DNA of 64,000 nt from Chiua virens (lineage: Eukaryota > Basidiomycota > Agaricomycetes > Boletales > Boletaceae), in assembly GCA_019787685.1 (NCBI GenBank), contig JAHNUO010000013.1, positions 434,001 to 498,000 on the forward strand, read 5' to 3'. Every line of letters starts with the position of its first letter. The first letter of the stretch is position 1. Below the pieces are notes generated by a model, which searched no databases, was not told where the DNA came from, and saw nothing but the letters and a program-made list of their open reading frames with translations. This document shows, in pieces, positions 48,237 through 64,000 of this stretch. Both the position numbers and the translations under genes were made by a program.

Positions 48237-49274
48237 TGAGGTTTCTGACGGGCCAGGATGAGCCGCATCATGATTGTTATGGTAAAGCCCTTATACGAAA
48301 TGTCTCGTCGTCAATGGAGTGTCACTGGCACGTCGTTGTGAACAATCATGCATATGATCATGAGAAGGAAGCAAAGAACTTCGACGAAGGCACACCCGTT
48401 CCAGCGATATTAGTGCCCAAGCTAATTAACTTGGGCACATGTTCAGGGATTCGTTGACGGTACCTCCTCGCCAGCGGGCCGGTCGCCGATCTGCATCAAG
48501 AATCGACAGAAGACTGGAACGAGGGCAATACCGAAGCTAGTTCAGATCTCGAATACTTAGGTATCACCCTCAATGTTAGTGATAATGCTATTGCTCCTCG
48601 CTCAGGACCCCGGGCGTTACACCTCCAAAAGCCAAAAATCCGATCAAGACCCACTGGCATGAAGAGCTACATAATACAGAGCATCGTGATGCTTGGATCC
48701 GGTTGACGCAGAGATTCGATTAGGGCACGTTTGCGGGCCATTGGCCAGTGTGTACCATTTGACGATTCGGCCATTATACCGGACGAAGGATCTCTGAATG
48801 GTGAACGAGGGGAATGGCAGTGGGTCGAAATAACCCATCATCTGATTCGTGACCATAGTCATTGTCTTGATGGCGAGGAAGAGGTCTGACAAACCTATAA
48901 AGGTCACGGTTACGTTGGCATTACTCTTGCCAGCTACCCAGTTGTACAAGCTAATTGAGGAAACGATCCTCAGAATGCGTGCAATTGGGTTGCGTAACTT
49001 GTGCCTAGTAGCCGAGGTTTCCGAATCTCCATCGATCGTAGCTAATAATTAATGATTTACTTGGGGTGCTCTGTCAACTTGTGTCAAGACCTCGTCATTT
49101 GATCATGGCCACTCATTCAAGTTCTCTATCCTTCCTTGACATACGAATGCATTGTAATCTAATTAGTACACACTTCCTGAGTAAGATCTGTGTCGCCTGC
49201 GTCGATATCTGTCGCACAGGTTTGTAGACGGCCGTCTTCCTGAAAACGTTGTGTTACTCGGTCTATGCAGGACA
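48237..49274. other. right end of the accessory island, no clear gene
   Basis: The best frame is on the minus strand at 48644-48949 (101 codons, with NVTVTFIGLSDLFLAIKT and PFPSFTIQ). It could be an exon of another small protein, but it has no start context, signal peptide or match I can name. The remainder is AT-rich with no recognisable element. Confidence 0.35.
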
Positions 49275-50168
49275 TCAAGCGTCGCTCAGCCAGACCTTGA
49301 GTTGTTTGATAATTCTCATTGCGGTAACCTCCAACTCTTCGTCCCTCGTCCTCGCCACTTCAAGGATCGTCCGTTTTCTGGTTGTGGTGTTCAATACAAG
49401 CCCAACCTTTCTGGGAGAAAACGCTATGGAGAGCATTGAGAAGGGAAGGGAAGGGAGGCTAGTTGGTCCTGTGCTGAGCTTCGCAGACCCGCTGTGGGAT
49501 TGGGACCCAGACGCACTCGATGAAGCGCTGGGTTTGTTCGTGTGCACGACATTCTCACGAACGCCATAAGAGCGCACGAGATCTTCCAGCCGACTGCGTG
49601 GTTGCATGAGGTCAAAGAGATCTTTGAACGACTCTTCGCGCTCGAGATGAAACTCGGTGTCGTCCATCATGACGTCCTCGCGGACTTTGAGAGCGATGAA
49701 GAGGTCGAGGACATGTGTCTCGCGTTGGACTGTCTCGAGTGGACCTGTAGGAGATGCGGATGATGAGGAGAGAGGAAATGGGTCGGAGGTGTATGGGGCG
49801 CGGATGAGCGATGCGTAGAGGGGGAAGAAGGTAGAGCGCAGGACGTGCATGCTGGCTGAGGGGTAGATCAGATTCGATTGTAGTCCTTCCACAGTAATTG
49901 ACGACTGACCGATGTAAAGCGACCTATTGACCAGACGAAGCTGGTGTGACAGCCAGTAGAGCGTCTTGCGCTGTCGCTGGAGTCTCGTCTCGCCTCTCCA
50001 AGGCGTCTGTAGAAAGGTCATGTAGACGATCTTGAGAAGAAGATGTGCGGGTAATGTGGCTAGGCTGTGCCGGTGGGACGAACTACTGGGGAATGGTGGT
50101 GGGGCAACCTGGTCAGCTGCGACGTAGGGCGGAGGAGGGATCATATACTTTTCGTCGAGGATGACCAT
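49275..50168 (-). CDS. conserved basidiomycete protein of unknown function
   Basis: A single intronless frame of 297 codons from the ATG at 50168. It opens with a Pro-rich segment (KYMIPPPPYVAADQVAPPP), then LPAHLLLKIVYMTF, RQRKTLYWLSHQLRLVNRSL, HVLRSTFFPLYASLIRAPYT, LDLFIALKVREDVMMDD, FKDLFDLMQPRSRLEDLVR and a basic LPFSMLSIAFSPRKVGLVL. The LPAHLLLKI part resembles an F-box-type helix. I recall proteins with this order of motifs throughout agaricomycetes, but with no assigned role. The clean frame and conserved blocks make it a real gene. Confidence 0.8.
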   Translation of the reverse strand: MVILDEKYMIPPPPYVAADQVAPPPFPSSSSHRHSLATLPAHLLLKIVYMTFLQTPWRGETRLQRQRKTLYWLSHQLRLVNRSLYIGQSSITVEGLQSNLIYPSASMHVLRSTFFPLYASLIRAPYTSDPFPLSSSSASPTGPLETVQRETHVLDLFIALKVREDVMMDDTEFHLEREESFKDLFDLMQPRSRLEDLVRSYGVRENVVHTNKPSASSSASGSQSHSGSAKLSTGPTSLPSLPFSMLSIAFSPRKVGLVLNTTTRKRTILEVARTRDEELEVTAMRIIKQLKVWLSDA

Positions 50169-50305
50169 GGTGAGGTTTATCCAGATTCCAGATAGGGTAT
50201 TTTATAGAAAGAATCAGTCTGAGATATAGTACGGAGGTGCGCAGCAGTATGTGTGGCTGTGTACTAGTATACACTATTCTTGTACGCTCATCTCGATAAA
50301 AGACG
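50169..50305. promoter_or_regulatory. 137-bp divergent promoter, unknown gene and PEX1
   Basis: Start codons at 50168 (minus) and 50306 (plus) face away from each other with only 137 bp between. The gap includes a tagtatacacta stretch near 50266-50277 that could serve as a TATA region. The shared-promoter role is inferred from spacing. Confidence 0.45.
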
Positions 50306-54455
<4,150 letters not shown>

Positions 54456-54800
54456 CACAGCATTTGCAATAATTATCACACTGCCAAACAAATGAGAAGT
54501 AGTTGATATTGCCCTTTCTTGAGGCCTGCTTCTACTTTTTGGGTGGAGGTGCTGCTTTTGGAGAGACATTCTGTGATACTGCCCACGCTGTGTAAAGGGC
54601 GGATGCAACGAGGCGACAAGCGAGGCGAGCTCGTGAGTGAAATGATGTGGTGCCACCGGTCTTCCGGGGTCTCGTGCGACAGGACCCCAGAATGTGGGAG
54701 TGAGGGTTTATTAACAACCAACGCGATCCCCCCTCGTAGAAGTCAAAAACACTGGAATTTGGTTACTTTATAATGGTTTCTTCGAAAAAACATCAGAAAC
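54456..54800. other. intergenic between PEX1 and the OTU gene
   Basis: About 345 bp between two rightward genes, containing the PEX1 3' end and the OTU promoter. No coding frame or element stands out. Confidence 0.5.
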
Positions 54801-56599
54801 ATGGCAAAGCACCGTTACAAAGTGCGTTTCGCTCTGCACAGTGTTGCACGTATTTGTTGTGTTGAGCAGGTCATTGACACAACAAGCAGTGAGGACACGC
54901 ACGACGAGGTCGAAAGGCAGGGTCAGTCCCCACGTTCCACTCATAAGGATTGTGGCAGCCAGCTCATTGCTTCAATCCGATCATCTTGGTTCTCTTCATG
55001 TCCTATTAGCTCCTCGCCGACCCCGAGCAAAACACCCAGTTGCTGACAGAGCAACTGCGCTCCCTGGGGCTGTACGCAGCGCACACGCTGGGAGATGGCA
55101 ATTGCCTATTTCGTGCATTGAGCGATCAGCTATACGGTTCCCCTTCATATCACCTTCAACTGCGCAAGGACATATGTGATTGGATTGAATCCCACTCGCA
55201 ACGATATGAACCGTTTTGTGAAGATGAACGTGGGTTGACCGCCCATCTACGGTGCATGAGGGAACAAGGTGTGTGGTGGTGGTTATTGCTCCGTTCACAG
55301 GGTCTCATGTTCTTTTCCCACTTGACTTGGTGGTTGCACACTGCAGGCACTTATGGCGGTCACCTTGAGCTATCTGCGTTTTCCCATTTTGCGCGGCGGA
55401 ATGTCAAGGTCATACAACCTGGACTTGTATACGTCATCGAATGGCATGCAGGGGGAGAGGTTATCCCCGATCAATCCACTTCTCCGGCGAATCCAGCCGA
55501 TGCCCAGTCAATGGAAGCACGTGAAAGACGACGTCTTCGTAAGCAGCAGCAGCAACAGCGCGATGAAATGTCGCAGCAAGAGGAGGCAGGTGACACGGTG
55601 TATGTGGCGTAAGTGTGTCCTGTCACATTACCCCTTGAAGTCGCTGACGATTTCGGTTCATGCAGATACCATGATTGGGAGCATTTTTCATCTATTCGCA
55701 ATTTGAGAGGTCCGCATATAGGTCTTCCAAACGTTCGTGAACTCCCAGTGGATTCGGAGGCAATTATATCATCTCCTGTGAAGAAGAAGCCACCTTCATC
55801 ACGGGCAAAGGCAAAGGCAGATTCCAAGGCTACTTTTAAACGCTCCACAAATGGTCAGTTTTCGAGTGCAGAGGTGAAGATCGAAGAAGCCATGGTTCCT
55901 ACGCCAACCCAAATACCTCTTCCCATGTCCCGTTCGCCGTCACCTCTGTCCTCTGTTGAGTCCTTTCCCCAGATCGATGTTGATGTATTACCTCCCACAC
56001 CTGTTACTCCACAACCGGCAAATGTAGAGCCTTCACTACCTCATACTCTCCGGGTCCACCGATCCCCTAAGCGCACGTTTGACGAGTCGTCCGGCTCTTC
56101 CTCTGTATCTGATTCCGTAGCAAAGAGAACACGCAGTTCGCAAAAATTTCCCGATCCTGAAATGCAGCTACAACCAGACTCGGATGCCATCGAGGTCGAT
56201 GATCCTGAGGAAGAAGAGTCGACGCCCGGGCTTTCCACTCCAAGATCATCTGGCTCCACGCGGTCTTCGTCCGTTGCATCCTCTCCTCTTCCTGGGACGC
56301 CGCCTCCGGAGCTTGAACACGATCCCACGCCCATTGAGAAGCCTCTGACGCGGCGTCAACGCAGAGCGCTTGGGCTTCCCAAAACGCGGGCCGCGCTCAT
56401 GGCGAAGCGGACAAGTGCGGGGAAGATTGTCATCCCCGGAGGCCGATTCAGGCGGAACGTTGGCGCGACAACGGGGGACAAGGAGGTGCCGAAAGTAAGA
56501 GAGGTGAGAGACGATGATGAAGGGAGTTTCCAAGAAGAATGGCAACGAAATGGGACGGGCAGGTTGGACGTGCGTGGTTTTCGGGAGTTGAAGATTTAG
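54801..56599 (+). CDS. OTU-domain deubiquitinase (OTUD3-like)
   Basis: A cysteine protease expected to remove ubiquitin. The ATG at 54801 starts a 7-codon exon (MAKHRYK). The OTU domain carries the catalytic Asp-Cys pair in LGDGNCLFRALSDQLYGSP (near 55090-55145), then LRKDICDWIESHSQRYEPF, GTYGGHLELSAFSHFARRNV and the catalytic histidine in YHDWEHFSSIRNLRG (near 55665-55705), split by introns near 55270-55346 and 55610-55666. A long Ser/Pro-rich, probably disordered tail follows, ending with a conserved basic block (RRQRRALGLPKTRAALMAKR). One base appears out of frame near 55010-55020, just before DPEQNTQLL. Substrate and linkage preference are unknown. Confidence 0.88.
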
Positions 56600-57034
56600 T
56601 GCTGTTCGCACGCCAGCGGTTTTTCTTGCCCCGCCTTCTGCCCACGGCGTCCCTCGGGCTCGGCTGGGGAGCCTGTGAGGCTCTTGAGGGCTAGCTTTCA
56701 CCGCCCTGAGGGGCCTGACCACGGACGACTGCACGCCATCGTGTTTTGTGCTTTGCCGGGACATATGCCACAGCGACTCATCCTACATCACTGTCCGCCA
56801 CACGCGCTCCGCTCTGAGTATTTATTTCAGCATCTAGTTATAGACCATCATTCTCCAATCCTGTGCACGATACCCGCATACGTACGAGCCTGTATCAATA
56901 TACCGAAATATTCGTCACACATCACATCAAGTCACAGGGACTGACTGATGTATGGGTAATCCCACGTGATCAACTCATAAGGCGCGAGGCGCGTCACGCC
57001 GACACGCTGCTCTCTCTCTTTCCACCTTGTGCAG
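56600..57034. other. intergenic upstream of the SNF2-RING gene
   Basis: About 435 bp. It contains a CACGTGAT motif near 56962-56970 and ends with a pyrimidine tract and tgcag just before the ATG at 57035. That arrangement looks like an acceptor site, so an unseen upstream exon or 5'-leader intron is possible. Confidence 0.4.
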
Positions 57035-60000
57035 ATGGACGTCCAGGACGACATCTATACCATTCATCATGTCGAGTCTCTCCGTCTCCAACCCGAATAT
57101 TACTGGATACATGGTTATCCTTGGGATAAGGCTTTCCACTATCGTGGCCGTCCTGCCCTCAATCTTGGTCCACTAATTTCTGTGCTTTCTGTCAAGGATG
57201 CCAAATGTCAGGAGGAAGCCGAATCTTCGACGAACGGTCCCGTTCTCGGCAAACGTAAACGCTTAGAAGAGATCCCTGACCCTTCAGAACACATCAGACG
57301 CAAGGAATACAAAGCAAGTTATCCGTGCCTTTTGAATGCAAAATCTGGCCCTGGAATTGGGGAAATGATCAATACTGACGAGGATACCTCTTTTCTTCAA
57401 GTTTACCAATTTGCGCTGAACCTGCGGTATAACGTGGTTCCTCGTGATTCACAGCATTACGCCGACGACAGGACTGCAGAGCAGCGTGGATGGCTCGAGC
57501 AAGAGAGGAAACTTTGTTCGCTCCTCAAACTTCGCCAGGCGAGCCCTTCTCTTTCCCAGGAAATAGATCTGGGGAGGTTCTTCATGATACGTCATGATGG
57601 TCGCTCGTTGGCTTACTCACAATATCCTATGTCCGGGATCGAAGGAGATAACGAGAGATGGTTGTTTTTACTTCCAGACATCCCTTGGCCAGATGGTCTT
57701 CCTGTAGACAACCTTGAGGAGCAAGCTATGCAGGTCTCAGATATGCATCTCGACTTTATCTCTGCCTGTGCCGTCCTCCAATCCCGCGGACGCACCAAGT
57801 TGGAGGCGAATCTCGAACTGCACGTCCTTCCAGAAGGCACACATGATCACTCAAGTGACTTTCCATTTGAGCTCCGTGCCTACTTTACGCTTTCGCTTGC
57901 GATGCCTGCAATCTATTATCCGTTCAGGGGCGTTTCATCTCAGCGTGAGATAAGCGAACTGGAGAGCCTCCAACACCGACTTATCTGTTTCCTTTCCAAC
58001 ACTCCACTCACGCGCCCTGTAGACAATGCAGAGAGGGATGGAGCAGCGGACGTCACCATTCCCTTCTTTCTCAACATTATGCGCCCAGCATCCCATCTTC
58101 CGCAAGCTATGAACTACGAGTCGTTGCAGCCCGAAGGGCTCCTCTCAGCGTTGATGCCTTTTCAGAGACGTACTGTTACGTGGATGCTCGAACGCGAGGG
58201 GAAAGGGATCACGCCCGCCGGGACCGTTGGCCTGCTCAACGATCTAGAGTCCTCTTCAAGCGCAGCAAACAGAGACCTGCCATTATTTTGGGAAGAAATA
58301 GAAATGGGAGGTCGCAACTTTTTCTTCAACCGTCTTACTAGTGCTGTTAGCCCCACACTTCCTGAGCCCCATACGGCGTTGGGAGGCATCGTTGCTGAGG
58401 AACCTGGTCTGTCTTTGTCCTGTTACCTACATGGGTTCGATGTTTACATAGCTTTGATTGCCATTTAGGTCTCGGGAAAACGATGGAGTGTCTCTCGCTC
58501 ATACTTCTCAACCCAGCTCCGGAACGGAACCCCTCGAAGAAGAGGTGGGATCCGGAAGCGCAACTACACGTTAAAGAGATCAAGGTGACATCATTGTATC
58601 GCGAAATGTACTGAAGAATTGGCTGACAATCTGTCATCGCAGACCACCCTCGTCGTGACCCCACCCGCAATAGCGGCTCAGTGGGCAGAGGAACTCGCCA
58701 CACATGCACCTGGTCTTAAAGTGTTCGTTTATGAAGGCTGGAGAAATGTCAAATTACCGGTAACGGAGGCCGCCGTGGAAGCCGAGAGAGAAAAGCGTCG
58801 TTGCATGGCAACGCAGAAATCCAAAGCCGAAAGCCAAGCGAAAGCCAAGCGAAACGGCAAGAGTAAGGCCAACGATGTCATCATGGACGACCCAGAGGCT
58901 GATGCCAGCGACGTGAACGGGGAACCGATCCTTGACTGGGCCAGTTACATCAATCAGTTTGATGTATGTATCACGACATATAATGTCCTGCGATCGGATG
59001 TCTTCGTTGCCCGTGCTCCTCCTAAACGTCCCCGTCGACAAGATATAGAGTACAAGCTCATGACGCGGCCAAGAAGTCCCCTACTGGTGTGTGAGTGGTA
59101 TCGAGTGATCATGGACGAAGTGCAGATGATGGGAACGGGCAAAACTGAGTCGGTTATTTTTCACCTAGCGGACGGCCACTGTACTGATGTCTGACCTAGA
59201 GAAATGGTTTCGCTGATTCCGCGTTTATCATCATTTGCTGTCTCCGGGACACCTGCACGTGCCAAGGCCTCAGACCTCATAGGTGTTCTTCGATTTTTGC
59301 GCGTCGATGACCTTGTAGCGCCTTCACGGATGTGGGATAGGCTTTTAAAACATGAATTCAAAGATTTATTCGCGGCCTTGTTCCACAAGTATTCTGTCAG
59401 GTTAGCCAGCATGTTTTGCTCATATACACCTCGCCCACTCGGTTACCCTATAGGACCTTGAAGTCCTCTGTCAAAGACGAGTTGACGATACCACAACAGC
59501 AGCGATATCTGGTAGGCATCGAACTCGGACGGGTTGAGCGACACGTGAGTTGTCTTCGATTTTGTCACGCTTCGGATAGAGTTTCATTGCATGAATGTTG
59601 CAAGGTTTATGATCAAGCTTTGGGAGACGCCTTAATGGAGCTCGGGCTCGATGCACGCGGGGTAGCAGCATACGAAGGATGGGAGGCAGACGCGAGCGTG
59701 TTGAGAAATGCGTTGAGAAGGTTGAGAGGGATTTGTACGCATCCTCAGGTTAGTGGCCAAAGATGTTCTCGCCCACCTTTCCCACCTCGAAACTATCGTG
59801 GTTAGGTTGGACAACTACAAAGGCAAGGCGATAAGCTGAGTAAATCGGGTACCTTGAAAAGCATGGCAGACGTTTTGGAGGTGTGTATGCCTGTCAATCT
59901 CATATCAAATCGCTCCTACATCATCGAATTTATAGACAATGAAGGAGCAGAATTGGAAGAACTTGACAGAGGATCGTCGAGCAAAGGTGACTACATCCTT

Positions 60001-63000
60001 TAATGGACTCGGTTTCGGTTCGCTGAATGCTGCGACCGTAGATTTTAACGCTAACTCGCCTTGCGCAACTACAACAACACCGCGCCGACGATCGTGACCG
60101 ATACCAGCGCGCTCTTGAATATTTACTGGCTGCGGAAACAGAAGCCAACCAACTCATCGACGAGATCAAGGCCTCTGTTGCACAACACAACCTGAAAGGC
60201 GAAATGCTCAAGAAAGAAGCACAGGCCTTGAGAGATTCGAGGAGAGCGCAACTTCCTGATTTTCAGCATGTCGAGAAGAACACGGGCAAGGGAAAAGGAA
60301 AACAACTGGAACACAATTTGGACTCTCACGACGATCTCGACTCGGATTTTGACTCTGATGAGGACGTCGAAGATCAGGGGTTGCCTAAGACTCCGGCTGG
60401 CGAAGAGCACAGAGGCAAGCGAATAGCATTACTGGCTCGTTTGCGGGAGTGCTTGATGGTGCTTCATCGAGTCAAGTTCTTGCAGGGAGACGTACACCAC
60501 GTTCTTGGATCTTCGTACTCAGAAAAGGAAGATGCTGCGTATGCGGACGCAGAGAGCCTTCGGAAGGACTTACTCAAATGTGAGTTCGCTTGTCTGTAGC
60601 GTGGGCTGGGACTGATGATTATGATTTGTAAGCTACGGAAGAAGCAGCGAATAGGGCTATGCAAAGGCTGAGCACCACTGCGACGGAGAAGCGCGTGACA
60701 GAAAGAGAACTGCAGATCTCGTTACCCTTCATGAAGGGCGGAGGCATTAGATCCGCCTATTTGGTAAGGACAACTACCTCAGCCCCTGTCTAGAATCTTC
60801 TTGCATTAATATCACAAATCGCCCAGTTCGAAGAGGCAAATGAAATCATCGAAGACGTGCTGAACGAACAGGCCGCTCTTCTCTGGCAATGGCGAACCAA
60901 GATCGTCGAACTTCTCATCCAGAGGCTTAACTCTGCCGGCGAACATGCCGATGGTGAAGAGTATGCCCGCACGCTGGACACGCAAGGCGAGGCCGAGGTT
61001 TACTTGCAAGCTTATGCCGCTCTCCTCGCTGATCGCCGGGAGGCAATTGCCGCCGAACGGACTCTTCTAGCAGCACACGAAGGAAGGGAGAAGAAGACGA
61101 GAAAGACCAAGGCCGCCGCTCGTGCGAGGTTGCGGATGGAGCAGGAAAATCTGGAGGTCCCAGAAGACGTTGACGTACAGCCTCAACATGAAGTGCTGTA
61201 CGGACAGCTGTCGGAGCAGCGCAAGGAATTGCAGATGTCTGACCGTGCGCTCAAATCGGTGATGGTGGATCTCGCCGCGGTCTCGGTCCGTATTCCGAAG
61301 GAAAACGACCCAGAGAAGATCATAGCAAAAGACGGGGCTGCGAGGATGAGAGGGCTGATGGCAGATTTACGTAAGTTGTCCGTTGGGTCACAATCCCGCG
61401 CCATGAGCTAAAGCAAAATTATATTTCGAACAGAGGATCTTACCGAGAAGCTAGATGCCGATCTCGCAGTACTGCGGAAGGTATTCAATGATCGTATCGT
61501 GTCGGTATTCGCACCTATCTCCCTCCAAGAGTCGTTTGCTTACATCCCATTAGTTATTTCCGGCAACTGCAGGAGATTTCTGATACTGTAGCAGAAGTCG
61601 AATGGGAGGGCACTGTCGTCGATGCCATGGAAGCAACTCAGCAAGACAATGCTGATCTTTTGGCCAAGATTAACACGACACGTGCACGGCAGCGATATTT
61701 GGATCATCTTGCGGTGGATGGAACCCGTGTTAGCGAGGATGACACCGTGTGTATTTTGTGTCAATGCGAGTTCCTGCGAGGGTTCATCACCCAGTGGTAA
61801 GTGGGTTTCCCTCGAGATGACCACGCTAACACCCCGATAGTGCTCACATGTTTTGTGAGGTATGTTTTGTACAATCTTCTGAGGAAGTTGGTTGACAAAC
61901 TGTGTGGACTATCCAAAGGGATGTCTAAAGGCGTGGATTGCTCGTGGCCAAAAAGCATGCCCTGTGTGCAGGTATGCTCTGTTTGAACTGCCTTAGTTGT
62001 CCACTGAACACTTCTTGTTAGGGCCCCTATCAATCCGGGGCAGTTGGAACGCTTCACTATCCAAGAAAATCAGCCACCTCCCCCGAAGCCTGTGTTGAGC
62101 AACGGAGAATTACTACCCGTTTCCCATCGGGAAATCCAGTACAACATGATCGGTGGGTCCGGGTTATTAACGCTCTGACAACCAAACTCTGATCAACTGG
62201 CATCGTCAAAGATCCCACGCTATTTGCAGACATTCAGATGATGGAGTCGGATGGAAGCTATGGAAGCAAGATTCAGACACTCGTTCAACATCTGCTGCAC
62301 ATTCAAGTTGTAGACCAGGGAGCCAAGAGTATCGTTTTTTCTGCATGGGCTGATTCGTTGGCAAGTGAGTTTGTTGTCTCTGTTCACCAGGAGAATTTTG
62401 CTTCTGAATCTGATATTCAGTCGTCGAGCATGCTCTTCACGTGAACGGCAAGTCACAGCTGTATAGAAATTGACGTCTCCTACTGAAGCTATTTCAGATA
62501 TACCATGTTTACGCCTAGACCGGAACCAAGGGAAAGGAAAGGATGGTGGGGCGACAAGATTTCGAACGGACCCCACTCTTCAAGTGCTTCTCTTGCACGG
62601 GTGAGTGAACTGTAATTAGAAGCCATTTTGCTTAAGCTGATGTCCGCAAAGGGAACGGGATAACGCTGGCCTCAATTTCACTTGTGCATCCCGAGTGTTC
62701 CTCTTGGAGAGCGTTGTAAATCACGGCTTCGAAGTTCAAGGTGATTTCATGTTTTGCTCGTGTTTGATTGTCGCTAAATTGTGAGCAGCTATTGCACGTA
62801 TAGATCGTATGGGTCAAGTGCGAGCGACCGAAGGTATGTTGCCCTTTTCAGTGAATGATCTTGATAACGTTCAACGAGAGTAGTTTTCTGCTACTATGCT
62901 GAAGGTACGTTGCATCATCATCATGACAGGGTGAGAAAGGCAACGAATCCTATGGATATAGACACCGTGGAAAAGAACATTCTCGATCTTGCCGCGAGAC

Positions 63001-63386
63001 AAGGTCTATCCCTTTACACCAAGGACAATTCGGCTGGCTCTCTCAATGTGACCTCCTTCGCGATGGACTCGGTGAACATCGTCGATTTACCAGCGAAGTC
63101 GGGCAAGAAAGGGCAGGCACCTCAAAAGGGAGACTTTATCTTCAAGTGCGTTACTCCCTCTCTTACTGTTAATCTTTCGAGTAACTCACGACCGACTAGG
63201 GTGGATGATATGCTAGCGATTCTCTTCCCACACATGTTTGAAGACGTAGAGTATCTTTTGCCGCCGGACGCCCGTGACGAGGAAGCTCCGTCTTCCTCGG
63301 CGAACGCACAACCTACTCCCGCTCGTCCGCCGGCGAGGCGGGTGCACATCAATGCGGAAGCAGGACCCTCGAGGCTCCCCGCGTAG
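57035..63386 (+). CDS. SHPRH/Irc20-like SNF2 helicase with RING finger
   Basis: A large nuclear SNF2-family ATPase with E3 ubiquitin ligase potential; relatives act in tolerance of DNA damage and PCNA modification. The ATG at 57035 gives MDVQDDIYTIHHVESLRLQP and the family N-terminal block (YYWIHGYPWDKAF). The SNF2 N lobe has LMPFQRRTVTWMLEREGKG, GGIVAEEPGL-GLGKTMECLS (Walker A across an intron near 58408-58468), TTLVVTPPAIAAQWAEEL, WYRVIMDEVQMM (DEVQ box) and FAVSGTPARAKASDLIGVLR. A long coiled-coil-like insertion spans about 60,120-61,400. The RING finger begins CILCQCEFLRG near 61750 and continues to a CPVC pair near 61965. The C lobe has KSIVFSAWADSLA and IDRMGQVRATE near 62800. The end is GPSRLPA. 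There are at least fifteen introns. Confidence 0.9.
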
Positions 63387-64000
63387 ACGTTAATTTATTA
63401 CACCACTGTAGAGAACGTTCGTTCATGACCGTTGTTGTACTTTTGGTTTTTTCTTCTGATGGTTCATCGCGTAATGTATCAAAAACTTGTTGTACCCCAT
63501 CGCCGTGCAGATCGTGCTTTTACTACTCGAGGTCATTTATCGCTGGGAGAGGACGGACAGAGCTGACTCGGCCGCCGGTGATATCTGATTTTCCGATCTC
63601 TGACGAAGCTGCGAGAACAATCGATATCCACCGAGAAAAACGTGCCGCTTGCTTGAAGGCACAATTTGCGATCGCTCTAAGTCTCTAGGCGGTCCCCCTC
63701 GGAAGTTGCAACACGCGCGCCAGCATCACATCGTTTATGGACACCAATCCCGCGGAACACCAGCATGCATCCCACCTGAGCATCAGTGACCAAGATTTTG
63801 GATTGGAACTCTGACAGTGACACGTCAGTCAACGATCACAACCCCCGATTAACAGCGATCACCTCTTGTATGGTAGAGTACTACGCCCCGGTGTCCTGTT
63901 GTTCCCTCCGAGTTGGCTGGCCGTCACACTCGACGTCCCGATCCCAGTGACAACCATCGACAGTTCATCATTCCCCGCCGCCAAACCTACCCAACTTGAA
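63387..64000. other. right-edge intergenic region
   Basis: The last 614 bp hold the SNF2-RING 3' end and then GC-richer sequence. The 87-codon plus-strand frame at 63425-63688 has no motif or splice context. A promoter of a gene beyond the window is possible. Confidence 0.45.

Noticed and set aside
38845..49274. Transposon or retroelement as the cause of the island.
   Set aside because: No transposase, reverse transcriptase, terminal repeats or target-site duplications could be found by eye; the inverted repeat is a duplicated gene, not an element end.

Overview
The window looks like nuclear DNA of a basidiomycete fungus, most likely an agaricomycete mushroom-former. Genes are split by many short introns (mostly 45-65 bp, GT-AG). 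Protein families typical of that group are present: a zinc-finger Ste12, a Peroxidase_2 heme-thiolate peroxidase, HET-domain and F-box genes, and a giant DUF6606/DUF3638/DUF3645 protein. I found no bacterial-type genes, convincing tRNA, rRNA, CRISPR array or intact transposon.

Layout. 1-0.3 kb: 3' end of an F-box/LRR-like gene. 1.25-10.9 kb: one giant gene (about 3,100 residues) with P-loop-like motifs. 11.3-15.3 kb: glycogen phosphorylase with about 27 introns and a 5-nt exon. 15.7-20.1 kb (minus): Msb1/Mug8-type polarity protein with a long acidic tail. 20.5-21.9 kb: a single-pass membrane protein, tail-to-tail with mitochondrial Fmp46. 23.8-26.2 kb (minus): STE12. 27.5-29.6 kb (minus): VPS36. 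30.3-32.7 kb: SRP9 and a mitochondrial oxodicarboxylate carrier, divergent from a short shared promoter. 32.9-34.7 kb: peroxygenase-like gene and cofilin. 35.1-38.8 kb (minus): MCD4, GPI anchor synthesis. 39-49 kb: a gene-poor accessory island with an F-box gene, a HET-domain gene and four copies (two intact, two decayed) of a small secreted Kre9/KNH-like protein, two of them forming an imperfect inverted repeat. 49.3-63.4 kb: a conserved basidiomycete gene, PEX1, an OTU-type deubiquitinase and a large SHPRH/Irc20-like SNF2-RING protein.

How the genes relate. Most are unrelated housekeeping genes: secretion and sorting (SRP9, VPS36, MCD4), peroxisome biogenesis (PEX1), carbon storage (GPH1), actin and polarity (cofilin, Msb1-like), mating and filamentation (STE12), ubiquitin (OTU, SHPRH-like). 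The 39-49 kb island is the lineage-variable part.

Caution. About ten genes need single-base frame corrections inside highly conserved motifs, where no intron can explain the shift. These genes are otherwise clean, so residual sequencing or assembly indels are the simplest reading. Coordinates below span the inferred genes from start to stop including introns; exon joins were read by eye.
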